Positions 36,301 through 45,455 of a stretch of DNA of 64,000 bases are shown here, piece after piece. The position numbers were made by a program, and so were the translations under genes. The notes beneath the pieces were generated by a model. That model did not search any database, had not been told where the DNA came from, and saw only the letters and a program-made list of their open reading frames with translations. Every line of letters begins with the position of its first letter. Position 1 is the stretch's first letter. This DNA is from Primula veris. Its lineage: Eukaryota; Streptophyta; Magnoliopsida; Ericales; Primulaceae. The stretch is taken from NCBI GenBank assembly GCA_963682055.1, contig OY821743.1, forward strand, positions 16,093,566 through 16,157,565. Reading direction: 5' to 3'.

Positions 36301-37510
36301 AACAAACACTTACATCGAGGTTCGCAGCAGCCTCCCCGGTGGTATCACCTTGAGACGAAGCGACCACCTCCACACCCCGGCCAGCTTCGGCAACCTCCAC
36401 ACTACTTGAGGTCTCGCCCCCTTTTAGCCCTCTTCGGGGTGCCAACAGCGGGGTCCGACGCCCGACGCTTAGAACGAGTGGACTTTTTCCCTCCCCTAGC
36501 AGCGCTTCGAGCCCTGACAACTTTTACGAACTCCTCCTCGGGCTCTTTAGGTATCTCGGGCGCAGGATTCCCCTTTGTCACTGGCCCCGCAGGGTAACCA
36601 AACAGCACGGGAGCAGTACGGCTTGCCGGATCCTTGGTCGGCCCAGGCCCCCACCATTTGCAAAGAGCCAAGAGAGCCTCAACGTTGGGAGCGCCGAGGT
36701 CTGGAGTAGTAGGAGCCGTGGTCACAGGTCCAGGGATCTGGTGTCCTGCACAACCCCATTCCCTGGACGCAATCACAACGCCAAGGTTATGTTCTTTGTT
36801 GGTGTCCGGCAAACCAATAACAAGCCGACAGAAGGCGTGCATTGTCTTCAAATACGAGCTGCGGCGCTCGAAACTCAAACTATAAACACCAAACACATCC
36901 TTCAGTTCAATTGGTATTCCGGACAACTCCGATAACCTTTGGATACCATTCAGAGTACGGTAACCATTGAGGGCCAGTTGGGCCGGAGCAATCTGGACGG
37001 CCTCAAAGAACGAAGCCACCCAGTTAGTAAAAGGAAGCCGAAGACCCCCAGTAAAGAATGCCGAAGAACGTACAGCAACTTCTCCGACAGGAACAAATCC
37101 CATCACCTCCTCGTCAGAAACAGGCAGCCTAATGTGTATGTTGTCCGGAATTCCGGCAAACCTCTTAAAGTCCTCTTCCACAAATGTGCCAACTTGGGCC
37201 AAACTTTGGGACAGAATTTCCTATCCAAACATCAAAACTTCATCAATACACTAACCAAAAACACATCAAGCAACGAGAGCTGCCCCCCCCCCCCCCCTCC
37301 CACTCAAATTAACCAGACACCCTACGTTTTACTACCATCCCAATCAACACAAATCAAATACAATACATAAGAACCATCAGACATATATAGACAACCTAGA
37401 CCATATACCACCGCCACATCTATGACCACAACGACAAATCAAATACAAACCCTGAAAACAAAAAAAATAATAATAATGATAAATAAAGAAAAAACACTTA
37501 CAGTTATCAT
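33385..37510 (-). CDS. Antisense spliced gene of the gypsy element: Transposase_28-like domain plus coiled coils
   Basis: Predicted exons on the minus strand: 37510-37502 (ATG ATA ACT), 37220-36314, 36177-35719, 35642-34968 (or to the TGA at 34956), 34754-about 34160, 34032-33385. All joins have GT-AG sites and stay in phase 0. Exon 2 contains FFTGGLRLPFTNWVASFFEA and LNGIQRLSELSGIPIEL, which match my memory of the putative gypsy-type transposon domain PF04195 (Transposase_28). Exons 4-6 are Glu/Lys/Leu-rich coiled coils with an acidic Ser-rich C-terminus. Two frame breaks are seen: an extra G in a G-run at 36417-36421 and a one-base change near 34280. Tat relatives such as Grande carry antisense ORFs here. 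Whether exons 5-6 belong to the same transcript is uncertain. Confidence 0.65.
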
Positions 37511-38248
37511 TATGAGCAGGCAAGCGAGAACAGCAGCAAGTCTATCGACAATACAATGAAACCCTAGTTCGAGCGGCGGAACGATTTTCCTTTTTGGCGG
37601 GAAAAATATACCTTAGAGAGAGCGACAGATATTTTCTTCAGCAAATTGTGTGATAAAAACAAAAGGGATTACTTGGCACAGTAAAAGGGAGTGGAGTCAC
37701 AAACAGAATAAAATAATAACCGTCCTTTCGTGTGACAGAGGTTTACTTTTTTTTTTCCAACCATACAAAAGTCCACAACCGCTGCTATTTTTACAGATAA
37801 ACGCTCTAGATTCTGCCACGTCAGAGTGTATCCCACTACCCAAGGCAGTTCACATCATTACACCTAAATAAACGGCCCATGGACCCTACCACTAAAAGCT
37901 TCCAGCATACGCTACTACTATTATCACACCGAGGATGTCCCCCGATTAAGGTGGACGCCCAACCTTCTCTTCCACAAATGGCACACCGAACAAGATGGAC
38001 GGCGACCGTTCTTCGCTCAACGGCATTTCAGCCTCAAGTCAAATAACGCTCTCCGGGGGGATAAACGTGCATATTGCTCGGTGTTGTGTAACGTCGAATG
38101 ATATCAACATAAAAGCAAAGCAAACACAAGAAATAAAGTAAGATAGACAGAATCAAGTGCAAGACAAGTTTTATTCATCCACAAAGGGGGAAACACAAAC
38201 AATACAACCGAAAAGAAAATTTTACAAAGAAAATACACCCCACCCATC
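37511..38248. other. Gypsy interior, non-coding between the antisense spliced gene and gene E
   Basis: Contains the upstream region of the spliced antisense gene. No supported ORF. A C-run at about 37284-37297 lies nearby, inside that gene's first intron. Confidence 0.5.
37603..37610 (-). promoter_or_regulatory. Possible TATA box of the antisense spliced gene
   Basis: TATATTTT on the minus strand lies about 100 bases upstream of the proposed ATG at 37510. Confidence 0.35.
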
Positions 38249-38611
38249 CTACTTCTTTGAACTACCCCCCATATCAGCATCCTTTTTCGCCAACAGCTCC
38301 TCCAGACGCTCTTTTTCCCTAAGTAAATGAGAAATGCCAATCTCCACTTGTTTTAAAGCATGAGATTGAGACTTGCACTTCTGCTCGGCTTCAAAACGAG
38401 CAGCGCTCTCCTCCTGCCAATACTGTTTGAACCGCCTTATTTCGGTTTGAGCACACTTGAGATCGTGCTTCAGCCACGACATCTCAATTTCTTTTAGCTA
38501 GAGAGGTGTCAAATCCTCTTCCCCAAAACCAGGGGGACGAGTTAGCAAAAAAGTAGGCTCCTCTTCCATAAGGGCTTTCTTTTTGGAGGCAGATCTAGTG
38601 ATGGGAGCCAT
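38249..38611 (-). CDS. Antisense small coiled-coil gene E (120 codons, one nonsense codon)
   Basis: From ATG 38611 the frame reads MAPITRSASKKKALMEEEPT, then PPGFGEEDLTPL, hits TAG at 38498-38500, and continues open in the same frame (MSWLKHDLKCAQTEIRR and on) to 38249. The second half is a charged coiled coil ending GGSSKK. One C-to-T change could have made the stop. A TATAAATG box lies at 38686-38693, 82 bases upstream of the ATG. No known family is recognised. Confidence 0.6.
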
Positions 38612-38685
38612 CTTAAACAAAAGCAAGTTAGAAGAAACAAGAGAGAGAAAAGGAGATTGAATAATGAAGTACATGCAATAGGGAG

Positions 38686-38693
38686 CATTTATA
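38686..38693 (-). promoter_or_regulatory. TATA box of antisense gene E
   Basis: TATAAATG on the minus strand, 82 bases upstream of ATG 38611. Confidence 0.4.
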
Positions 38694-38857
38694 AAGAAAT
38701 TCAAGGGTACAAAAAAAAAACGAAAAGGCACAAAGTACGAGGCGTTACAGCGGTTCACAAGAAAGACACGAGATACGAAAAGATACATCTGATTCAAATA
38801 CAAAAGAAGATACAAATTCCAAAAGGGGAAATACATCAGAAAACCAGTCCAATCTAA

Positions 38858-39336
38858 CTAAGGATCAATGGGTGGAAAAATCGAACTGCCAGATCGAGAG
38901 AGAGCAAAACGAGCAGAGCAGTTCAACCGAGCTTGGTAGGAATCATTCATGGCAACCAAATTTTCATTCTCCGAGGAAAGTTCAGATTTCTCCCTAGTGA
39001 GAACCATGACACGCTCCTCGAGCCGAGCATTCCTAACCATCATGTTAGCTAGGCCTTGAGGGGAGTTATCGAATTCGTCTTGAGCATGGTCCCAAATCTC
39101 CTCGGCATCATACCAGGAGTTGGCCAGATGATTTCTCTGAAACAACAAGTGATCGAGCTGACGACTCAAAGCCGAAATCTCGGTCCACTTCACTGTCTCT
39201 TCGGGATAAGAGCCGAACAAACTTAGGCCAAAATGTCGTACTCCTTCTCAAGCCTTCCCATTCGACGTCGGACACGAGATACCTCAGTATCCAGACCCTT
39301 CATCTGAGCATGATATATCACCACAGGTTCAGACAT
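38858..39336 (-). CDS. Antisense small coiled-coil gene D (about 159 codons, one frameshift)
   Basis: ATG 39336 starts MSEPVVIYHAQMKGLDTEVS and stays open for 37 codons to TAA at 39223. The frame then continues one base off with GSYPEETVKWTEISALSRQL and a long coiled coil (ARLEERVMVLTREKSELSSE) to the stop at 38858. One indel in a T/A-run near 39223-39240 explains the break. TATAAATA lies at 39437-39444, 108 bases upstream of the ATG, and a triple 30-bp repeat lies just upstream of it. Function unknown. Confidence 0.6.
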
Positions 39337-39436
39337 TCTGGGAAATTGCTATAGTGCAGGAGAAAATAGGAGATGAGGGAAAAGCCAACAATAAGAAGAG
39401 AAGAAAGAGGGTAAATACTAAAGAAAAGAAGAGGAG

Positions 39437-39552
39437 TATTTATAGAGAAAAGATAGTATGATATTTTCTGACAAGTCCTTGGAAACATGCATATAATCTG
39501 ACAGGTGCTTGGGAACTTGCATATTATCTGACATATGCCTGGGAGCAGGCAC
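39437..39552 (-). promoter_or_regulatory. TATA box and triple upstream repeat of antisense gene D
   Basis: TATAAATA lies at 39437-39444. Three 29-31-base direct repeats, each with TCTGACA and a TGCCTGGGA-like core, span about 39466-39552, within 110 bases upstream. This resembles duplicated promoter elements. Confidence 0.5.
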
Positions 39553-39929
39553 CCATAAAAAGAGAAGACATTCAAAGGTCTACAGCCATATGATATAACC
39601 GTACAGCAAGAAATAAAGATACAAGATATTCAAAGGTCCACGTATCAGACAAAACACAAGTGCAACATAAGAAGAAGTGCAAAATAAAGGGGCAAATAGA
39701 GAAATACAAGATAAAGGGCAAATATAAATTTTCATTAATAAAGATGGGATACATCGCTGTTCATTACATCAGAGGACAACATCAAAAGGAAGAACTTTTA
39801 CATCAGAGGATATCTAAAAGAGAATCTATTACATCCGAGATAAAAATCTACTACATCCGAGAAAAGCTAGTATAGAAGATTAGACAAAGAAGATCAACTA
39901 TATCAGCAGGCCGAGTGAGCAGGAGGCGC

Positions 39930-40330
39930 CAAAAGAAAAACATAAGAAACAAGAAAAAGAGGAAAAGAAGAAGAGTGCAAGAAAAGAGGAAGATAAGAGG
40001 GGAAGGAGAAGAAGAGAATGAAGAGGAACATAAAAAAGAAGTGAAAAGCAAGAAGAGGAAAAGAAAATTGACAAAAACCCTAGACGTAACACAAAACCCT
40101 TAGGATCACAGGGTTGATTGTTACATCGTAGTGGTGCAGAAGAAGAGAAAAAGAAAAAAAAAAGAGAACAGAGCATAAAACAAAAGAGGAAGAGGAAGAA
40201 ATGAAGGAAGCAGAGAAATAAAAAGAAGAAAAAGAAAGAGATGGGAAAAGATGGGGAAAAGAAAAAGAAAGAAGCGCAGAAGAAAAAAATAAAAAGAGAA
40301 GATAAGAAAGGGGGAAGGTTAGGGGGAGGT
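39930..40330 (+). repeat. Purine-rich tract of about 400 bp in the gypsy 3' region
   Basis: The plus strand is almost all A and G (AAGAAGAAAAGAGG-type words), with one ordinary break at about 40070-40135. Open frames here are low-complexity readings. It lies immediately 3' of antisense gene C and could affect reverse transcription as an internal polypurine tract; that role is inference. Confidence 0.75.
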
Positions 40331-40612
40331 CGATCGGTATCGGTGAGAGAGACCGGTAGAGATATCCCTATCCCTGTATGTCGGGTTCCCCCTTAGCACC
40401 TCATTCTCTTCGACTAGAGCCTGACGAGCACGTCGGCAGTAATCCAGTTCGGATCTTAGCCAAGTTAATTCCCGGACCATCTCGGAGTGATGATGACGCA
40501 TCACCTTCAATTCCTCCTCGGCATCCTTCAACAGCCTTTGTACATGGCCATAGGAGGCTTCAAAAGCCTCCACTTGCAAAGCTAATGCTGATTGGGTGAA
40601 AGGACCAGACAT
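40319..40612 (-). CDS. Antisense small coiled-coil gene C (97 aa, open)
   Basis: ATG 40612 starts MSGPFTQSALALQVEAFEAS, followed by a coiled coil (LLKDAEEELKVMRHHHSEMV, RSELDYCRRARQALVEENEV) and an Arg/Ser-rich tail ending RYRSTSP. TATAAATA on the minus strand lies at 40697-40704, 92 bases upstream. The reading frame is intact. A purine-rich tract follows its stop. No homologue recognised. Confidence 0.6.
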   Translation of the reverse strand: MSGPFTQSALALQVEAFEASYGHVQRLLKDAEEELKVMRHHHSEMVRELTWLRSELDYCRRARQALVEENEVLRGNPTYRDRDISTGLSHRYRSTSP

Positions 40613-40696
40613 CTTAAGGAAATTATAAGATAAGGATCTGTATATGGGGGAAAATAATATGATGAGGGTTGTGGATATAACCATGCTGAAAGCAGG

Positions 40697-40704
40697 TATT
40701 TATA
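40697..40704 (-). promoter_or_regulatory. TATA box of antisense gene C
   Basis: TATAAATACC, 92 bases upstream of ATG 40612; the same octamer as the element's LTR TATA box. Confidence 0.5.
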
Positions 40705-41222
40705 GATCAATTAGATAAGGGCTGGTATTGAGAAGCGATGGCAATTAAAAGATGTGTCTGTTCAAGAAAAAAACGTTTGGATTCCTAAAAGGCTCTAAAA
40801 AGCATGGGTAATTAAAAGCCACTCTTGTTCAAGAAACGATTGGATTCTTACCAATATTTAAAGGGGGTAAGTCATAATGGCATCGAAACACGCGTCATTT
40901 TGGGGAAAGGCAGCAGTTCAAATAAATATTAAAGATCTTTTGCACAGAACTCAAGAAAACTCTGGTGAATAAGATTTTATGCACGAGACTCAAGAAATCC
41001 CATTGGTCCCTAGATACAAAGAGTCAGAAGGTTCAATGGATAAGGTCAAACGCAAGACCCAAGAAAAAGCATTAATGAGGCCACAAGCGTGCGCAGTCAA
41101 AATAAATTGCAGTGGGAAAGTAATTCAGATATAAACAAGAAAAAGAAGTCTTTATTGATTGGTTGATACTTCATTACAGAAGAGGCAGTTAACTTAAAGG
41201 AAATACAATAAAAACAATAAAA

Positions 41223-41561
41223 TCATTTTATAGAAGGGCCCGCTTCGTCGTTTGGCTTCCTCTTCGACCGAGCATACACTTCCTTAAGGACCTGTTTGTA
41301 GGCCCTCTTGGAAGCAATGTGCCTATCTCTAGAAGCTTCAAGCTCTTTGATCCGAGCACGAGCCCAAATATTGTCGATTAAAGACCTTTGGTACTCACTC
41401 TCCATAACCTCCAAGCGCTCGTCCATCTCAGCAGCTCGGCGAGCCTCCATGTTTAAAGAAGCAACCCTCCTTTCTAGGATACGAGCCTTCCTAACCTCCT
41501 CCTCGAGATGGGCAACATATTCAGGAAGATTGTCACCGCTATTTTCACGAGGAGAAGCCAT
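41223..41561 (-). CDS. Antisense small coiled-coil gene B (112 aa, open), paralogue of gene A
   Basis: ATG 41561 starts MASPRENSGDNLPEYVAHLE. The same plan as gene A is visible: an SGDN..(E/D)YVA(H/Y)LE.EV.KAR start, a central helical part, an IKELEAS segment, KRAYK..(L/F)KE(V/L).ARSK, and a short polar tail. TATAAAA lies at 41612-41618, 57 bases upstream of this ATG, and a 22-bp block at 41638-41659 is shared with gene A (18 of 22 bases). Frame intact; function unknown. Confidence 0.65.
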   Translation of the reverse strand: MASPRENSGDNLPEYVAHLEEEVRKARILERRVASLNMEARRAAEMDERLEVMESEYQRSLIDNIWARARIKELEASRDRHIASKRAYKQVLKEVYARSKRKPNDEAGPSIK

Positions 41562-41611
41562 TTCTACGATAATAAAGAATGAGTTGCTCAAAGAATATAT
41601 AGACAGTCCTC

Positions 41612-41659
41612 TTTTATAGGAAGAAACAAGGGGTGGATCAAAGGTCGTCTCGAAGAAAG
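41612..41659 (-). promoter_or_regulatory. Promoter of antisense gene B
   Basis: CTTTCTTCGAGACGACCTTTGA followed by TATAAAAGAG on the minus strand, homologous to the block before gene A. Confidence 0.55.
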
Positions 41660-41850
41660 ACAAACCTCTTGAACTTCCCGAGAGCATTTAGGTTTAAACT
41701 ACATCAATTCAAATCCAATTAAATCATCCAATAAGGTACCAAGAAGATAAACAGACGAGCGATAACCAAGAAATATTTTATTAATATTTTCAATAGTTCA
41801 GTTACAACTTGGAGATAATATCCAATACAAAAGAAATCATAAACGACTAA

Positions 41851-42162
41851 TTATTCCGAGGAAGAGTCTCCTTCATCGTCATCCGAACTCGGCTTAGACC
41901 GAGCATGCAACTCCTTAAAAGCAAGCTTATAGGCCCTTTTGGCTGCCTTTTGCTTGGCCAGGGAAGCCTCGAGCCTCTTTATACGTTCAAAGGCCCAATC
42001 AAGGTCGGCCATCGTCAAATGATGAGCTGCATCCATATCAGATAGCCGTTTTGTCACTTCCTCCAATTTCTTTTTCATGACGCGAGCCTTACTGACTTCG
42101 TTCTCTAAGTAAGCCACATAGTCTGAAGAATTATCTCCAGTAGAATCAGGGGGAGAATCCAT
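41851..42162 (-). CDS. Antisense small coiled-coil gene A (103 aa, open), paralogue of gene B
   Basis: ATG 42162 starts MDSPPDSTGDNSSDYVAYLE, continues with a Lys/Glu-rich coiled coil (VSKARVMKKKLEEVTKRLSD), IKRLEAS, KRAYKLAFKELHARSK and ends in an acidic Ser tail (DDDEGDSSSE). TATAAAA lies at 42216-42222, 60 bases upstream. Upstream at 42245-42266 is the block shared with gene B. It is the last gene before the 3' LTR. Frame intact; function unknown. Confidence 0.65.
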   Translation of the reverse strand: MDSPPDSTGDNSSDYVAYLENEVSKARVMKKKLEEVTKRLSDMDAAHHLTMADLDWAFERIKRLEASLAKQKAAKRAYKLAFKELHARSKPSSDDDEGDSSSE

Positions 42163-42212
42163 TGAGTCACAAGCAAGGTAGTGATTGAATAAGTAATTAT
42201 AGGAAGGGTATT

Positions 42213-42267
42213 CCCTTTTATAATAAGGTGATTTTTGGAAAAAGTCAAGGGTTTCCTCGAAGAAAGA
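42213..42267 (-). promoter_or_regulatory. Promoter of antisense gene A (TATAAAAG plus CTTTCTTCGAG block)
   Basis: On the minus strand CTTTCTTCGAGGAAACCCTTGA at 42266-42245 is followed 23 bases later by TATAAAAGGG. The same pair, in the same order and similar spacing, precedes gene B (41659-41612). Conservation beyond the coding region supports a promoter. Confidence 0.55.
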
Positions 42268-42461
42268 TATCAAGGGTCATATCAAAATTAAATCACAAGT
42301 TTGCGAGTTCCAAAGACATTAAATGGGTCCCAAAGAGCAGTTGTAATTAGGGGCATTTGTCGAATAAAACATAGGGAGCAGCCAAACCGAAGTAATCTCT
42401 TCGACAGACCAATCATGACTCCCTCGACATGGAAACCACGCCGAGGAAGTCAGGGAGCACT

Positions 42462-43032
42462 TGATAGAACATAAAAATTGGACCCGAATATTCTATTCGG
42501 GTAATAATCAATCCACTTTATAAATTGGTATCCAACGCTTGAATGGGTCATCACATGCCTATCATAAGAGAATAAGGTAGTTATTATCAAAAGCCCAAGC
42601 CCACTTAACTAGGGACCCATATCTGAAAAATCCCCTGAGATGGAGACATTTGTCAACATCCTAGAAAGCGTAGTTGCCTATAAATAGCCTACTACCCCTC
42701 CTAGAAATAGACCAGAAAATCTATCCAAAAATTATAGAGAGAAGTAGAGAAAAGAGAGAAATTAGTCAAAGTTTATCGCATCAAAAAACAAAACGAGCAG
42801 AGAAAGGCCGAGTACCGAAGAGAAAGAAGAACGACCAAGATAAGAGATTAAGTATTCAAATCGAGCACAATTGTAATAAAGAAGTACTAATCCGAGCAAG
42901 TGTAACAATCCGAATAAGTGTAATAATCCGAACAATAATAAAGATCAAGAAGTGTCCATTATTTACAGTTGATTTACCATTATGATATTGTTGAAAAGTC
43001 TAACGTGACCGACGAAAGTTATGGTTTTATCA
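42462..43032 (+). repeat. Gypsy 3' LTR (571 bp)
   Basis: Matches the 5' LTR over its whole length; TATAAATA is at 42679-42686. The preceding bases GAGGAAGTCAGGGAGCACT (about 42443-42461) are a weak purine-rich tract that could prime plus-strand synthesis. Confidence 0.95.
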
Positions 43033-43037
43033 GGAAA

Positions 43038-45454
43038 GTTGTCATTTAATTTATCGAACAACATTGTGATATGAACTGTGAACATTACATTCACATTAGA
43101 TTTATTCTCCATGTCTCCATTTGGCTTACTGTCCATGGAATAACTAGGTGCAGGCATTCAAAGGGGTCATGACCTCCCATATCTAAAAATTGGACAAAAT
43201 AAAAAAGTATTTTCTATGTATTTTGATCAAATTCTTCAAAAAATAACAATTCCTATTTTACGGGAAAAAAAAACTCAATGAAATAAAAACATATAGACGG
43301 ACCCATGGGGTAGCTGGGATGGTCGTGATCATCCCCGCGGCGATTTTCAATTTTTATTTTATTTTATTTATATGTGTAATTTAAATTTTTCTAACACATA
43401 TACATTGATGACCCCCCTAATTAAACAGAAGCGCCGTTAATGTAGTTGTAAAATTGGTTTTAATGTATTGAAATGTTAAGAGTTCAAATCATGCTAGCTT
43501 CTTCTTTTATAAAATTTTATGCTTTTTATCTGAAATTATCAAATTTCGTAAATGACCATTGTATTTTCCCAAACAAACAAGATTACTAAAAAAATATATT
43601 TTATATATTGTTCAATACCGTTTGTCTTAATTTCACGTTTATTTTATGTTATGTTAAACATAATAAAAAAAAATCTTTATTTTTGTATTAAACCCTATTT
43701 ATTTTATCTTCTATTCGAAATATTTTTTACACTACGGTCCCCTCAAAAAAATCATCCTGGTTCCGCCCCTGTCGATCCCTCTTAGTGTGTTTATTTTAGA
43801 TTTAGTTTCATTAAGAATAAATCCAGGTAGCACTTATGGATGTTCATATTGGGAGTACAGAATTTAAATGATGTCAAATATAATATTTGGTATCATGTTT
43901 AAGTTGAACAAACCTAAAATACCCAGATCAATTTAATTAAGAGTATGTGTTAGGTTCTGCTAAGCAAATTGGTTATACTTGCTAATCTTGTTAAGGAAAG
44001 GCTAAGCATATTGGTTATGCTTGCTTATCTTGTAAATTAAGCACAATAAGAAACCGATCATTTTCTGATGTGGTATGGTTTAACTATTTTTTTATACATA
44101 TTTTTAATTAATGTATTATTATCATGTATATATGGCTTGTCATCGTAGCAAAAAAATTTCTAAAAATTTGGAGATTTGCAGTATTATTCTTTGTGCTTTT
44201 TTACCTCCTTGGTTGGGAAATCCAGGTTAGATTTGCTGTGTAATATAGCCTTTGTGGCGTATTTCTCGATTAGTTATCGGATTTATTTTAAGTCACCATG
44301 GAGGCTGGTTGCTTGGAATGAATCTTTTTCATTTACTTTTAATGCAATGGCCTGGTAGTTACAATTTTTTTTATATATATATAGCTTGTGCGTCAGACAC
44401 CGGCGTGTCCAAACCTTTTATCCTTAAATTTAAAAATAATAGTAACATCCGTCAAATTTTTTAAAAAAAATTGTATATATTCATATACCAACATAAGAGT
44501 ACAAATAAATTTTGTGTGAGAGACAGATTTGAATTGTCTCCTTAATTTCGGTATGTGATTTTTTTTAGAGACAATTTTTTTAAAATTTTGGTCCCTAATA
44601 TATATTAGATTTTGAAAGAAAAAATTATTGTTGTTCCTAAAAATTAATTATTTTGAGACAAATTCTGTTTGTCTTCAAATAATTTGTCTTTTTATAAAAA
44701 AAATGTAGTAAATGTATTTCTCACGTTCTTGATAGCAAATTGACTTATCCGCACATATGCTCAAACGAGCACATGATAGCATATCCCATATATGTTAACA
44801 AAAATATATTATTTCCCGCATATGTTAACAAAAATATATTATTTCCCACATTTTTTAATTGAAAATCTAATTTCACTAATTATTTTCCGCAATTTATCAA
44901 AATGAAAAAAAAAAAACACATTCTTATAAGATTGATGGATAAACAATCTCTGGAACTAATAAGAGATTTACATTAATTTTGTCCATAAAAAAAGTTTCTA
45001 TAAAAAGAAAGAATTTACAGTAAGTAAAAGATGATCACGTATAAGTTCAAACTAGCTACAAATATAACCTAACTTATTAGTTAAAACCTAAAAGCAACTT
45101 ATGGCTTGATAATGAAACAGCCATAGGTATGAAGATGTTGCAGACCTAATTTTTTTTTCTGAGCAATTCAATCACTTCCATAACATTTATGTATTTTTTT
45201 TTACGATTGATTATGTTTTTCTTGTGCACTATCATTTTGGACTTTAGACAGTTCGATCATTTAAATTATGATCCATGTCGCTAATCCCTACAATGTACGA
45301 AGTATGTTGTTATATATAGTACTTGTCGCTGCTTATTAATGGATATATATAGCTCTGTATAAACAATATTTTGAATTTACGTATTTTCAGACGATATGAT
45401 CCGGTGATTCTGGTGCAAATAATAGCAGTGGTGACAATTTTATCCCAGTTGACA
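43038..45454. other. Intergenic with repeat remnants, no gene seen
   Basis: About 43730-43780 contains CATCCTGGTTCCGCCCCTG, the complement of a common plant transposon end; a partner was not secured. About 43440-43490 has a weak tRNA-like pair of boxes (GTTCAAATCATG). At 44505-44710 is a repeat that also occurs inverted at 59115-59420. A short duplication (TATGTTAACAAAAATATATT) is at about 44790-44845. Confidence 0.45.
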
Positions 45455-45455
45455 G

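Larger units (their letters stand above)
26249..43032 (+). mobile_element. Full-length Tat-lineage Ty3/gypsy LTR retrotransposon, 16.8 kb, with antisense gene cluster
   Basis: LTRs at 26249-26818 and 42462-43032 have TG...CA ends and are flanked by GGAAA (26244-26248 and 43033-43037). The order is primer site, gag, protease, RT, RNase H, an additional archaeal-type RNase H, integrase, then 9.8 kb of mostly antisense ORFs. The second RNase H and a long 3' region with minus-strand ORFs are hallmarks of the Tat clade (Tat, Grande, Retand, Ogre). About 11 substitutions and one indel separate the LTRs (about 2%), older than the Copia insertion. All gag-pol defects are point changes, so the copy has decayed without rearrangement. 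Confidence 0.95.

Noticed and set aside
39898..40176. Ser/Phe-rich membrane-like ORF and its Lys/Arg-rich partner on the other strand
   Set aside because: Both are translations of the purine-rich tract; low complexity, no domain.
43140..43790. Complete hAT element ending in GGTTCCGCCCCTG
   Set aside because: Only one end is convincing; no matching left terminus or target duplication could be fixed.
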